A stretch of DNA of 64,000 nt, taken from the NCBI GenBank assembly GCA_013368375.1, contig JAACJP010000036.1, positions 1 through 64,000 of the forward strand, given 5' to 3'. This document shows, in pieces, positions 46,301 to 56,662 of this stretch. A model generated the notes under the pieces. The model searched no databases, was not told the origin of the DNA, and was given only the letters and a program-made list of their open reading frames with translations. How positions within the stretch are numbered: the first letter of the stretch is position 1; every line of letters starts with the position of its first letter. This stretch comes from Tricholomella constricta. Its lineage: Eukaryota; Basidiomycota; Agaricomycetes; Agaricales; Lyophyllaceae. Position numbers and translations under genes: made by a program.

Positions 46301-48036
46301 CCATGTCCCAGCCTGTGCGCGTCACTATAAACGAAAAAACGCAGCGGGAGGGGGGCATCAGTGGGTTGTGCGCCAAGTGCAGGGGGGGAGCAAACGGGGA
46401 TGGGGGACCGGGGACAGCAACTCACTATTCTTAAGCTTAGGCAGATCCTCCGCCCTCTGAACCTCAAGCATCACAATCCCCAAAATATCATCCCTCGCAT
46501 CAAGACTATACCCCTTCCCCTTCCCTTTCCTCTCCCTCCTCGCCCTGCCTTTCCTCTTCTTCCCCGCACTCTCCACCGCAGCCACCCCAACCCCCGGAGC
46601 TCCAGGAACCGCTGGCACCGGCACGGGCGGGACGGGGACCTCCCCCTCTCCCCCGGGCACAGGCACAGGCACAGGCGACGGAGACGCGGAAGCAGAAACA
46701 GAGAACGAAGCAGAAGGCGACGGCAACGCCGGCGCGCCCCAGCTCTTCCTGAACAGCCGCCCCTTCTTGCCCTCCGGACCAGGGCTCTCGGGCGCAGAGG
46801 CGGGTGTGCCGGGGACGAGGGCGCCGGAGACGGGGTCGATAGTGGGTGCGGGAGGCGGGACAGAGGGGGCAGGGGTCGAGAGGGTGTTGGTGGCGGTGGT
46901 GTTAGAGGCGGGGGAGGAGGAGTTGGAGGAGGTAAGGCCGGAGAGGCGGCGGGGAAGGGGAATGGGGAAAATCTTCTTGGCAAAGGAGGGGGAGCTGGGG
47001 GGTTTTGTGATCGGGGAGGCAGTGGGAGTCGCGGTGGTTGGAGTGAGGACGCCCGCGAGGGACGCAGTGGGAGTCTTGGATTGCGCTTCGGACTGGGGCG
47101 ATGAGGGCTGCACGGTCAGCACCGGCGGCTGGGATTTGGGCGGGGTATAGATATCGAGAAGTGAGGTGTGTGGGTGGGTGTCGTCGGGAGTGTCTGCAAA
47201 GTCATCTTCAGAATCAGAGTCGCCCTCGTCGGAGGAGAGGCCGCCATCGTCTTGGAAGGCGAGCCCGGCTTGGTGCGAGCGGATGGTGCCGACACCTTCG
47301 GTCTATAAGAGCGTTTAAGATGACAAAGGGGGTTAGATAAGTAATATACGCACTGGTGGAGCAGACACAAGCGATGGCCGCGAGCGCTTGACGAGCTCTC
47401 CAAAGATTTCATCAAATTCAAGCTTAGTCTGAGTCTGAGCTGGCTTTACAAAGCCGAGCTTGATGTGAACAGCGCCGGTAACCAGCGTATTCGCGCGCGT
47501 TGATTCAAGGTTGAGCGTGAAAGGCTGCCATCACGTACAAGTTAAACTTTGAGATCAACACCAACAGTTGAACTACGCACTTTATTTGCCGGATCGTCCC
47601 AGCCAAACGGCCTGCCCTCTTCACCCCACCACTCATCGAGCGGGATCGCAACTTCCCCCATGTAATCCTTACCCATAATGTCCTTGTCCCACACCACGAA
47701 CTCCACCGCGCCAAGCCTGTCCGCCAAGGACAGATAGAGCGGAAAGTCCCAGGTCGCATCCTTGGGTGCGTATGTGGGGTTCACATTGCGCTTGGCCACG
47801 GGGGTCTGATGGCGGGAGTTGAGCACGGAAACGACGACAAAGGGGTCGCTGTGGCCGTTCCGGTCCTTCGCAACGAGCGCGGTGCAGCCCAGGACCTGGA
47901 TGCGCAGCAGGACGAGGGGGAGCTCGTTGGGCTGAGGGGCGGAAGCTGCGCGGGCGGAACCAGCTCTGGAGGCTGAGACGCGGGCGGGGAAGCGGGCAGC
48001 AGAGCGCAGGGCACGCTTGAACTTGAGGGGAGCCAT
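43326..48036 (-). CDS. psd2: Phosphatidylserine decarboxylase, PSD2 type, with C2 domains and EF-hand
   Basis: The gene starts [17 protein letters not shown] at 48,036 and ends with a stop at 43,326, about 1,300 residues over roughly ten exons. The first C2 domain ([20 protein letters not shown]...[14 protein letters not shown]) is followed by a long Ser/Pro/Thr-rich linker. A second C2 domain contains [17 protein letters not shown] and [15 protein letters not shown], then an EF-hand loop [12 protein letters not shown]. The catalytic region has [15 protein letters not shown]. The C-terminus [10 protein letters not shown] holds the GGST self-cleavage site that yields the pyruvoyl alpha subunit. 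The enzyme makes phosphatidylethanolamine from phosphatidylserine at Golgi/endosomal membranes in yeast. An intron just before GGST contains a (CT)n-(GA)n microsatellite at about 43,518-43,565. The introns between exons look normal. Confidence 0.88.
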
Positions 48037-49025
48037 AGAGAGGTGGTGGTCGTGGTGGTATGCAGCAGGAGCAAAATCAGAATCATCATCTGATTACCGC
48101 AAGTTGCCGCGTGACCACGACGACGCCGCGCGCTTTAGAACCAATGTTTTAAGTTGAACCACATGTCGTATTTGGTCCCGCAGCAATCACAAGGACTAAG
48201 TACCAGTCATCAATATTTCAATACGAGGACCCGTACATGGAGTCAAAGGAGGCCCAAAACGATTTATACAGCAACAAAGGAAGAGATTAGCTCGTCTCAA
48301 AGCCCAGAAAGTTCCAGGTCAGCGCATAAATCTTTTCTTCGGACATATGATTCTACGGTCTTGACTTCTTTTCGATAATTACCCCAGGTTTCCGCAGTCT
48401 TGCATTGACCAAAGCTTTCAGGTCAATGAACCCCGCCGTTTTCCTCGTCAGTATATTTTTCTCTTCCGCGAATAGCCTAGCTATGTCTCTGAATCGTCCA
48501 GCGCGGTTCACGTTGAACGATGACATGTCGTCGTGCAGGGTAGGTACTCCATTCAGAAGTTAAGTTACTCCCGCCATCAAGATTCAAGAGCGCCCATGAC
48601 GGGATCACAACATAGAATGCGCGGTGTTGTAATATCTATTTCGTCTTCACATCTACTGCACCGCACTCATCTTTCCATCCCCTTCCAGCTCGCGCGGATT
48701 TCCGTCCGTCCGCAGATTCTCCGTATTCTCATCAACAATGTGTCTTACCAGCCCGCTTCTAAGTTCTGTGCATGTAAATCCGTGCTACAGTTATCAGTGG
48801 GATTGGAATTGGCATTGGGATTGCATCATGTTTATCACTCTTCAGCGCTCAGCCTTCAACGTTTCAACCTCCATGTCCCGCTCTCCCTGAACTTTCTGTG
48901 CAACTTCTAACCCCCCTTGCTTACCTCGTCTCGTCTCATACTTAAAATCGGCGCATCGATCTCTCCTATATTCTATCATCTCCTAAGTACCAGGGCCCAA
49001 GACCCAAGACTCAAGAGCCGCTTTC
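48037..49025. other. No recognised gene
   Basis: This contains the presumed promoter of the minus-strand decarboxylase gene. Short frames on the plus strand at 48,154-48,910 have no domains. Confidence 0.4.
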
Positions 49026-49029
49026 CTCA

Positions 49030-49465
49030 AACTCTTCGCTGAACAGTCGACGGTCTGACCAGGGCCTTGAGAATCCATGGGGGACGCACACCGATAACGC
49101 CATGATCAGCCCCACAACATTCCTCCCTATCCGTCCGCAGCTCCAGCCTCTGATGCCACACCCCCGCATTCCTATCATGATCGTCCGTCCTACGCTTGGA
49201 GCTTATGCAGGAGTAGCAGGGCTGTCGGGACGAGTGGGAGGCCCTCGTCCCAGGATACGAGCGGGGGTGGCATGTGCGGGAGGGAGGTGCAGGAGTCCGA
49301 AGAGGAGGATGTCGACTTTGCATGAAGCACGAGGCCTGAGGTGCGCGCGGTCTGTGCGGGCGCGTTGGTGAGGCGGTAGTACAGGACGCGATAGGTGGCG
49401 TTGGGATCACGAGCGGCTGTTGTGAAGAATGGGTCAGTCTCAAGCCTCATGACATGCACAGCTGC
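49030..49465 (-). pseudogene. Truncated copy of the nucleotidyltransferase-like second domain
   Basis: The minus strand reads FFTTAARDPNATYRVLYYRL followed by TNAPAQTART, nearly identical to the second half of the gene at 38,953-40,499. Then come LVSWDEGLPLVPTALLLLHK and, in another frame, DDHDRNAGVWHQR. The G-G...D-x-D catalytic strand and the C-terminal helix are missing, and frames shift, so it is dead. Confidence 0.75.
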
Positions 49466-49469
49466 GCCG

Positions 49470-49985
49470 TTAAGCTTCCCCGTTGCATCTTTTGCACATA
49501 GGATAAGGACGTGGACACTCGCACAATATAGGGTGCATACCGATCCTCACCACAGATACACGGGTCGGGACCGTCTAGCTTCTCCTCCTGCAGAACAGGC
49601 TGTCAGCGAGGACCTTCAAGCCGTGCGCGGCGGCTACGCAAAAAAAGTGCAGCCTCGGGTAGGGCAATGCGAATGCGGCGTCATGGAGGAGTACGCGCAG
49701 CGGACGAACATGGCGAGGATGGTGAGGATACGCTCTTCACTGGCGAAGACGAGACATGCGCCGCTGTCCGCATGTTGAAATGCGAGTTCCCTAGGGTCTC
49801 TGCGCTGTTGGAAAGAGTGCATTGGCTTGCTGTGGATCCAAGGGCTGGTCTTGAGGAGCTCACCGGAGGACCTCCGCACGCGCCGATTCTATGAATATAT
49901 CGTTTTTTTTTACTCTCGTTATTTCTACATTGTTGAATGCTGCTGAGCTCGAGATATTATGTTGTGCTTAATTTCATAATCGGAC
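49470..49985. other. No recognised gene
   Basis: Frames on both strands at 49,630-49,890 may include further decayed nucleotidyltransferase-like sequence, but I cannot align it with confidence. Confidence 0.35.
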
Positions 49986-49990
49986 GTAAA

Positions 49991-50948
49991 CTAACGGCCA
50001 TAGGGTACCATGTTCGCTACTTTGATACCGTGTTCGACCATACCTACCAGGACTTTGAACAAATCAGTATTCCTGTATAGATCATCGTCTGCCTGTAGTA
50101 GACCGATGTCAATGATATCGCGAGTGACCTTGATCATCTTCATCGTCGGGTGGCCTTCCTGTACCGCCAAGGCAGTCTCATGAGGAATGTGGGCAGTGAT
50201 CACTATCAACTGCGTCAATTCCGTGGTAGGATACATGATATGAACCTGTCGCCCGATTCAGCCCAGCTCTGATGTATGGAAATGAAACGATGCTTACCGT
50301 GTAGTTGCCGTCGTTCCATTCAACCGGAACTCCCCAGTACATCTGTTCTTGTGCCATCATCAGCAGTACTTCTAGATCGCAGATGTCGACATGGTCCACG
50401 TCCTGCTCAGTGTATGGTGGCTCAATTTCATCGATGTCATCCCAGTCATCAAGAACCTTTCCAGTTCTAGACGCGTGTCGATGATGCGCATCGGTGTATT
50501 GATAGATGGGAATTCCATCGATAACAGCCCCAGTGGTATAGGGGACGGTGTCCCATGAACGATTCGCAACCTTGAGCGTTTCGCCAGTACCCAAACCGAG
50601 TCCTACTTCCTTAAGTTCGCACAACCATTCCACAGTAAGATCAAGGAGTGCTGGGATGAGTACTAGCGTTTCCCGTGTGTCCCCGGTCTGTTGCATGGTG
50701 CGCAACCTGTCGACGTTGAAAGGGCAGTCAAGTGGTCGGGCGCCCTTGGGTATGTCTATATCCTTCCTAGGTAGAAACTGATCCTGTAATGGCGAGCAGA
50801 TCTCCTTGTTGGTGATGAGACTCTGTGGCCATCGAAGAGGATTGATGCCCTGCAGTGCGATGAAGGGGTTTGTGATCTGACGCAACGTAGTTGTGGATGT
50901 GGGGGCTGGCTCCGGGTCATTGGTGCGCTCTGTGCCAGATTCAGACAT
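49991..50948 (-). CDS. Hypothetical protein, two exons
   Basis: Exons 50,948-50,298 and 50,245-49,991 join in frame across a 52-base intron (GTAAGC...GACAG), giving 301 residues starting MSESGTERTNDPEPAPTST. I recognise no domain. The protein is acidic in the middle (DDWDDIDEIEPPYTEQDVDH) and has two hydrophobic C-terminal segments (TQLIVITAHIP and LFKVLVGMVEHG). No signal peptide is seen. The first ATG of the frame that is not preceded by intron-like sequence was chosen. Its promoter side faces the gene at 56,663, with a retrotransposon between them. Confidence 0.65.
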
Positions 50949-51257
50949 ACTGAGAAGAAGTGTTGTCGATATAAGGAACAGATTTTTGACGACTCTGTCG
51001 TTTTCACCCACCTTTATACTGGTTCGGAGAACGCCGTTTTGACACAGCCTCGCGGCGACAGCAAGATCCTCAACAACTTGAACAACCAAAGGCTTTGTCC
51101 CTTATGCCGGCACAACAACAATACAACAACAATAACAATAAGGCGATGAATGGCCCAAAGTGAAGCCAAATGTACATCCTTCTGGATAGTCCGGAAGCGC
51201 GGTCACGGTTGTTCAAGAATCGGAGCGCTCCGTGTCAATAACAATATGTCTCCTTTG

Positions 51258-51262
51258 TGTAC
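51258..51262. repeat. Target site duplication TGTAC (left)
   Basis: TGTAC here and at 56,382-56,386 directly flank the LTRs of the Ty3 element. Confidence 0.9.
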
Positions 51263-51571
51263 TGTTATGACTTGATTGAGAACGACGAAGGAAGTGAACA
51301 GGAATTGAACTTAATCAATCAAATACGATAACACTGAGTTGATTTGACAAAGTAAACGAAGTATATGTAGGGCTTTTATAGTATAGTATTTAGGGGTTTG
51401 AAAAGGAGTAATGGAAATAAGTCTATCATATGTAAAGTAAAGTAAGTGGGTCGAAGAATATAGTCTGTGATTTCGGGCAAATAAGTCTAGGATTCGATGA
51501 AGATTGTGATAACCAGAAAAGGAGAAATATAGGAGATAAAATATATGACTTAGCAATAGGGATTCATTACA
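51263..51571 (-). repeat. Ty3 element LTR (3' LTR in element sense)
   Basis: This 309-bp LTR begins TG and ends CA. It aligns without gaps to 56,073-56,381 and appears identical. The bases next to it (51,572-51,588) read on the minus strand as a purine-rich AAAAGAGGGGGTAG tract, the expected polypurine tract. Confidence 0.93.
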
Positions 51572-52604
51572 CTACCCCCTCTTTTAGGATCGATGTAGCG
51601 TAGTCTTTAGATTTCGGTGGGTGAATTATACGACCGGATCGGGTAGTGGTGTGTAAGGGCGGTTCGTAGTCGCGTTGCCATGGTCCGGGAGGTGGTGATG
51701 GAGAACGATAAGGAGTGATTGTTGGGGTAGGGGCGATTTGTTGAACCGATGGATCCAGCGAGAAACGAGGTGGATGCGGTCGACGAGGATTACGGCGGTG
51801 GAATTGCTCCAGGGCTTCGAAGTGCGAAGTAGATATTTCTGTTAACGGGACCCAAGAGTTTTCGGAATCCGGGAGGTCACGCCATTGGACGAAGTAATCG
51901 TACCGGCGTCCGACTTTGCGACAGTCAATGATGAACTTGATTTCGCGTGATTGATGTGGGATGACGTCGAGATCTGGATTTTGATCTGTTGAAATTCGAT
52001 CTGGAATGATCGAGGCGGGAGTATATGGTTCTAGCAACGATACATGGAAAACTGGATGAAGTCGAGAAAGTGTTGACGGCAGATCGAGAACGTAGGTGGA
52101 AGCTCCGTGTTTACGCAGTATGGCGAATGGACCGATTTTACGATAATCCAGTTTGTCGGTGGGTCGCGTGGTTCGTATGTTACGACGGAGTAACCAAACT
52201 TGATCGCCGGGTTTAAAGTCGGGTGGCGTTTGTCGGTGGCGGTTGTAAAATTTGCTCATGTGTTCTTGGGAATGAAGTAGTTCGAGTTTGAGTTCCTCTT
52301 GTATGACTTTGATGCGATCGGCAAGTTCGGTGGCCGAAGGATTGGTAGTGCGGTCCGAGATACGAACTTCAAAGTCGGGATGATATCCGATGTTCGCAAA
52401 GAAGGGGGTTTGTTGAGTAGAGGTGTTGATGGTGTTGTTGAATGAGAACTCGGCGAGTGGTAAATAGTCGGCCCAATCGTCTTGTTGATAGGAGCAGACT
52501 GCGCGAAGATAAGTTTCAAGAGTTTGGTTTGTGCGTTCGGTGAGGCCGTCCGTTTGAGGATGGTAAGCGGTGGATGGCTTCATTTTTGTTCCGCACAATT
52601 TCAT
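51567..52604 (-). CDS. Ty3 integrase C-terminal part with chromodomain
   Basis: This 345-codon frame continues the integrase core after a one-base frame break. TAYHPQTDGLTERTNQTLET carries the catalytic Glu. GPFAILRKHGASTYVLDLP is the GPF/Y-like module, and IKFIIDCRKVGRRYDYFVQW followed by RDLPDSENSWVP is a chromodomain, which directs chromoviruses to histone-marked chromatin. In the intact element it would be part of one Gag-Pol protein. Confidence 0.88.
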   Translation of the reverse strand: MKLCGTKMKPSTAYHPQTDGLTERTNQTLETYLRAVCSYQQDDWADYLPLAEFSFNNTINTSTQQTPFFANIGYHPDFEVRISDRTTNPSATELADRIKVIQEELKLELLHSQEHMSKFYNRHRQTPPDFKPGDQVWLLRRNIRTTRPTDKLDYRKIGPFAILRKHGASTYVLDLPSTLSRLHPVFHVSLLEPYTPASIIPDRISTDQNPDLDVIPHQSREIKFIIDCRKVGRRYDYFVQWRDLPDSENSWVPLTEISTSHFEALEQFHRRNPRRPHPPRFSLDPSVQQIAPTPTITPYRSPSPPPGPWQRDYEPPLHTTTRSGRIIHPPKSKDYATSILKEGVV

Positions 52605-52876
52605 GAGTGGGTGAGGAAAGAAGAGACAAAGACAGCGCCTCTGTCAGATATAATTGACTGGGGAAATCCATGGAGACGGAAGATGCGATCTAGGAAGAGA
52701 CGAGCGAATTCGGGTGCGTCCATAGCTTCGGTGCAGGGAATGAAGTGAGCTGCGCGAGTCATACGATCGCATACAACCCAAATGGAGTCAAACCCATGAG
52801 AGTTCGGCAATTTGGTGATGAAGTCCATAGAAATGGATTTCCAGGGTCTATCAGGAATATCGAGCGGTTGGAGCAA
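52604..52876 (-). pseudogene. Ty3 integrase catalytic core, separated by frame breaks
   Basis: It reads LDIPDRPWKSISMDFITKLP (first catalytic Asp) and GFPQSIISDRGAVF (second Asp), then stops at about 52,604. The Glu lies in the next frame. One missing base would explain the break. Confidence 0.85.
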
Positions 52877-54896
52877 TCCGTACGGTTTGTGAGTCGATGA
52901 AACGTCGATAAAAGTTCGTGAATCCCAGAAATTGTTGTAATTGCTTAACGGTCGAAGGGACAGGCCATTTTGCGATGGTTTCGAGTTTCTTAGGATTCAT
53001 TTGTACGCCTTTAGAAGAGATGATGAAGCCGAGATACTCCACTTGCGAGAGTCCAAATTCGCATTTGCTAGCGTTCGCGAATAGGTTATTGGCTCGGAGT
53101 CTATCGAGGACTTGTTTAACGGCAGCAGTGTGGTCTTCGCCAGGTTTGGTGAAAACAAGAATATCGTCAAGATTGACGACGCAGATGATGTCGAGGACGT
53201 CCCGAAGAGTATCTTGAATGAAAGCTTGGAACGTGGCTGGGGCGTTGGTTAATCCAAAAGGCATTACCGTATACTCGAATAGTCCGAGGTGTGTTCGGAA
53301 TGCTGTTTTCCATTCATCGCCTTCCTTGACGCGAATTAGGTTAAATGCGTTCTTGAGATCGATAACGGTGAACTGGTCGCAGCCTTGAACTCGGTCGAGT
53401 AAATCAGAGGTAAGCGGGAGAGGATAACGATTTTTCTTGGTAATGGAGTTGAGACCGCGGTAGTCGACGCAAAGTCGCAGGTCTCCGGTTTTCCGTCGTA
53501 TAAATAAAATAGGCGATGAAGCGGAGGAAGTGGAACGACGTATAAAACCTTTCTTCAAGTTCTCTTCAATGTATTCGAAGAGTGCAGTTCTTTCGTCGGA
53601 GGATAAAGAATAAATGGGACCGAATGGAGGGGTCTTCTCTTCTTCCAAATCGATGTTGATATCGCCGGTTCGATGAGGTGGGAGCTTTTGTACCTCAATA
53701 GGATCGAATACATCGAGATGCGAGTGATATTGTTCAGGGACTAGTTGTTGAATCTTATCCCTGGAGTCGTTGACAATAGCATGGAGAGGAGGAGGAGGTT
53801 CAGGTGGCGGGTTTTGTTCGGGAGGGAGATTTGGTGGTGGGGAATCGAGAGTAGAAAGAGCGTCGATACGAACGTCGAGTTCGTTGTTGGTAGTATACCA
53901 GATACAGGAAACTTGTTGATTTTTCGCGTACTTTTTGAAGCGTTGAGGTGTGACGAAATGAATTTTGAGTGGTTTGTTCCGCGGGCCATAGACCGGAGGC
54001 GGAGGTTCGGGAGGACAGGACCATATGGCTAGGAGTTCTGCGCGACTAAGGCCGTTTCGAACTGGGGGGCGAAGGATAGAAGCAGTTGACGAGGCCAGAC
54101 TAGATTTAACGTCTGCGAATGTCGGCGGTGGGTTTGACGTATAAGGGTTGAGGATAGAACAAATATCAGAGGCCGGTTTGCTTTTCAGACGAAGGCCTAA
54201 TCCGACAGAACCGATGGACTGGATACTAAGATCGACAGCTGGAGTTACAAGACTATAGCCTTTGCCAAAAGCCGATACAGGAAAGTCGTGGTTGGCGCCG
54301 CAGCAGGAAAGCGTAAGTTGACTGCGGGCCCAATCGACCGAGGGGTTGTGTTGTTTGAGCCAGTCGAGACCCAACAGGATAGGATAAGGCATGGAAACGA
54401 TGCCAAGTTTGATAGTTTCCGAATGGTCGCGGACTTTCAAGAGAGTGATGACGTCGTGGGTGAGGAGACCAGAAGTGATCGGTCGATCATCGATCGTGAA
54501 GATAGGAACAGGAGAGGGCTTGGCAGATCGTGGAAGTGAGTGTCGGTGAGCGAATGACTGGGAAATGTGAGAGTTTGTGGCACCGCTGTCAATGAAAGCG
54601 AAGGTCTTGATGCTTTGTCGTTTTGGGAAACATAGGGTGACGGAGATAAAGAAATGTGATTTATTGAGAGGATCTACTTGGACATGTCGTGATAATTGAA
54701 AGGGAGGGGATCGGGTGGACAAAGCGATCCATTGACCAGTAGTGGACCTGGCAAATGAACCTTCTTGACGACGGGGAACGGTGTCAGTTCCGTCCGTCGC
54801 CGAGGAGAGTGGAACTAATTGCTCCTCGGCGTCGCTTTTCCCGACTTGACATTGGCGATACGCTTCTTGCAATCGTGCGCAAGATGGCCGGCGCAA
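52851..54896 (-). CDS. Ty3 protease and reverse transcriptase
   Basis: This 681-codon frame overlaps the end of gag. AFIDSGATNSHIS is the aspartic protease active site. The reverse transcriptase is recognised by LRLCVDYRGLNSITKKNRYP, FRTHLGLFEYTVMPFGLTNA, VVNLDDILVF and YLGFIIS. The catalytic box is NLDD where YLDD or YMDD is usual, so the aromatic residue is replaced. The frame ends abruptly after FLGFTNFYRRF, where RNase H should start. Confidence 0.9.
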   Translation of the reverse strand: MRRPSCARLQEAYRQCQVGKSDAEEQLVPLSSATDGTDTVPRRQEGSFARSTTGQWIALSTRSPPFQLSRHVQVDPLNKSHFFISVTLCFPKRQSIKTFAFIDSGATNSHISQSFAHRHSLPRSAKPSPVPIFTIDDRPITSGLLTHDVITLLKVRDHSETIKLGIVSMPYPILLGLDWLKQHNPSVDWARSQLTLSCCGANHDFPVSAFGKGYSLVTPAVDLSIQSIGSVGLGLRLKSKPASDICSILNPYTSNPPPTFADVKSSLASSTASILRPPVRNGLSRAELLAIWSCPPEPPPPVYGPRNKPLKIHFVTPQRFKKYAKNQQVSCIWYTTNNELDVRIDALSTLDSPPPNLPPEQNPPPEPPPPLHAIVNDSRDKIQQLVPEQYHSHLDVFDPIEVQKLPPHRTGDINIDLEEEKTPPFGPIYSLSSDERTALFEYIEENLKKGFIRRSTSSASSPILFIRRKTGDLRLCVDYRGLNSITKKNRYPLPLTSDLLDRVQGCDQFTVIDLKNAFNLIRVKEGDEWKTAFRTHLGLFEYTVMPFGLTNAPATFQAFIQDTLRDVLDIICVVNLDDILVFTKPGEDHTAAVKQVLDRLRANNLFANASKCEFGLSQVEYLGFIISSKGVQMNPKKLETIAKWPVPSTVKQLQQFLGFTNFYRRFIDSQTVRIAPTARYS

Positions 54897-56047
54897 CCGC
54901 AGTAGAGGCAGAGCTTGTTGTCAAAGCGTCGCTTGCGTTCTTCGGGGGTAAGCTTGGGACGGGGACCAGAAGGTTTGGGCTCGGTGGCGACGGCATCGAT
55001 TTCCATAGGTACGACGTCGGCGGTAGAAGTCGGGTTGGGTTGGTTTGAGGAAGGATTAGCTTGCTTAGCGTAGGGAGGGACGTACGTGGCACTATTAGAA
55101 GTGTTGTAGTTCCCATCCTTTTCCTTCTTTTTCTTTCCACCACTCAACTTCTCCTCAATGCGGCGTTCGACTTCACGTTGGTGTAGATTCGTGTCGATAG
55201 AAATCACGAGAGGTTCCCATTCCTCCAATGTAGTTGGGCGATTGACAACCATCACGAGGGCGTCCTTAACGATAGGTTTGAGACCCTTCATGAATCGAGA
55301 TATTTTCGTTTGTTCGGTCATGTCGAGGTGGCTGGCAATCTCCATAAAGGAGGTCAAGTAATAGTGTACGGAACCAGTTTGCTTGAGTTGATCTAAACGC
55401 TGGTCTGCAGTGGTAATGAGGGAGGGGTCCGCGAACTTTTTGCGAAAGGCGGCGAGGAAATTGTTGAAGTTCCAAAGTAAAGACGACCCTGAATGTTCAA
55501 GATGATTGAACCATTCAATAGGAATGCCGTCTTTGAGATTAAGGCCAACGAAGAGAACTTTAGTGTGATCGTCGGGAAATGACGAAGCGTTGAATTCGAT
55601 AAGCCTCTTGATTTCGGAGATGAAGGGAGTAACTTTGGAATGCTTGCCATTAAAAACCCTAGCGTTGCGCAATTTGATTGTGTTCCCACGGGGCGGAGGA
55701 TTGGACAACGCGGGGGGAGCAGCTTGCACTACAGGGCGACGAGCCACTTCAGCCATGACATCAAGGATGGTGGCTTGAAGAGTGGATTGGTTCTGCGCGA
55801 GCATATTGATGACGCCGGAGAAATCGGTGCTCGGAGCGGCTTGAGCGATCGGGGCGGAACCAATTTGGCCAGGAACAGGCACGGGGTTCGGTCCGGGAAT
55901 TGAACCGGGAATAGCCGCGGGATCAAGTGTGCCGGGGAGATGAGCGTAGTCAATACCATAGGTAGGGACGGGATTGTAGATGTCGGGATTGGTGGAGGGA
56001 GGAATAGCAGGGAGATTGTAATCAGGAACGACGGAAGTAGTAGCCAT
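54815..56047 (-). CDS. Ty3 Gag
   Basis: This 410-codon frame starts MATTSVVPDYNLPAIPP. The central capsid-like region includes FVGLNLKDGIPIEWFNHLE and FRKKFADPSLITTADQRLDQ. Near the C-terminus is the zinc knuckle CLYCGCAGHLAHDCKKR (C-x2-C-x4-H-x4-C). Its end overlaps the start of the protease frame by about 80 bases, consistent with frameshifted Gag-Pol production. Confidence 0.9.
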   Translation of the reverse strand: MATTSVVPDYNLPAIPPSTNPDIYNPVPTYGIDYAHLPGTLDPAAIPGSIPGPNPVPVPGQIGSAPIAQAAPSTDFSGVINMLAQNQSTLQATILDVMAEVARRPVVQAAPPALSNPPPRGNTIKLRNARVFNGKHSKVTPFISEIKRLIEFNASSFPDDHTKVLFVGLNLKDGIPIEWFNHLEHSGSSLLWNFNNFLAAFRKKFADPSLITTADQRLDQLKQTGSVHYYLTSFMEIASHLDMTEQTKISRFMKGLKPIVKDALVMVVNRPTTLEEWEPLVISIDTNLHQREVERRIEEKLSGGKKKKEKDGNYNTSNSATYVPPYAKQANPSSNQPNPTSTADVVPMEIDAVATEPKPSGPRPKLTPEERKRRFDNKLCLYCGCAGHLAHDCKKRIANVKSGKATPRSN

Positions 56048-56059
56048 GGTGTAGAGATG

Positions 56060-56069
56060 GTCAAATCAA
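56060..56069 (-). promoter_or_regulatory. Candidate self-primer binding site of the Ty3 element
   Basis: The plus strand reads GTCAAATCAA three bases inside the 5' LTR. The LTR contains its complement, TTGATTTGAC (56,149-56,158), about 30 bases downstream in element sense of a TATAAAA box (56,184-56,190). A transcript beginning there could fold back and prime its own reverse transcription, as known for Tf1/sushi elements. Confidence 0.6.
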
Positions 56070-56072
56070 ACT

Positions 56073-56381
56073 TGTTATGACTTGATTGAGAACGACGAAG
56101 GAAGTGAACAGGAATTGAACTTAATCAATCAAATACGATAACACTGAGTTGATTTGACAAAGTAAACGAAGTATATGTAGGGCTTTTATAGTATAGTATT
56201 TAGGGGTTTGAAAAGGAGTAATGGAAATAAGTCTATCATATGTAAAGTAAAGTAAGTGGGTCGAAGAATATAGTCTGTGATTTCGGGCAAATAAGTCTAG
56301 GATTCGATGAAGATTGTGATAACCAGAAAAGGAGAAATATAGGAGATAAAATATATGACTTAGCAATAGGGATTCATTACA
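56073..56381 (-). repeat. Ty3 element LTR (5' LTR in element sense)
   Basis: 309 bp, TG...CA, apparently identical to 51,263-51,571. It contains a TATAAAA box in element sense. Confidence 0.93.
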
Positions 56382-56386
56382 TGTAC
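56382..56386. repeat. Target site duplication TGTAC (right)
   Basis: A perfect match to 51,258-51,262. Confidence 0.9.
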
Positions 56387-56550
56387 GTGATACACATTGT
56401 CGCTTTCTCTCTTGACGCTGGTCTCACCACAGCTCTCCATCAATGATCAACCACTTATCGATTATTGACACTGCCTTCAGAACCTTCTAGATGTGGAGGT
56501 TGTTGTTTCTGTGTCAAATTTCAACTTCTGATGACACGCGCTGTACACTG

Positions 56551-56565
56551 GAGTACCTATAAAAA
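56551..56565 (+). promoter_or_regulatory. Likely TATA box of the next gene
   Basis: ACCTATAAAAAGCTT lies about 105 bases before the ATG at 56,663, with pyrimidine-rich sequence in between, a common fungal promoter layout. Confidence 0.5.
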
Positions 56566-56662
56566 GCTTGCTAGTTTCGTTCACCTTTCATCAGCTCTCG
56601 TCTTCCAACTTTGTTCCAACCGTTGCACTTCATATCAACCTCTACTCTTCTCCCAACTCAAC

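Larger units (their letters stand above)
51263..56381 (-). mobile_element. Ty3/Gypsy chromovirus, recent insertion, internally deleted
   Basis: The 5,119-bp element has apparently identical 309-bp LTRs, a 5-bp TGTAC duplication, gag, protease-reverse transcriptase, integrase and a C-terminal chromodomain, all on the minus strand. RNase H and the integrase zinc finger are missing: the reverse transcriptase frame ends soon after the YRRFI motif at 52,851 and integrase core sequence begins immediately. A further frame break lies at about 52,605. It is therefore non-autonomous as it stands. It sits between two divergent genes. Confidence 0.93.
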
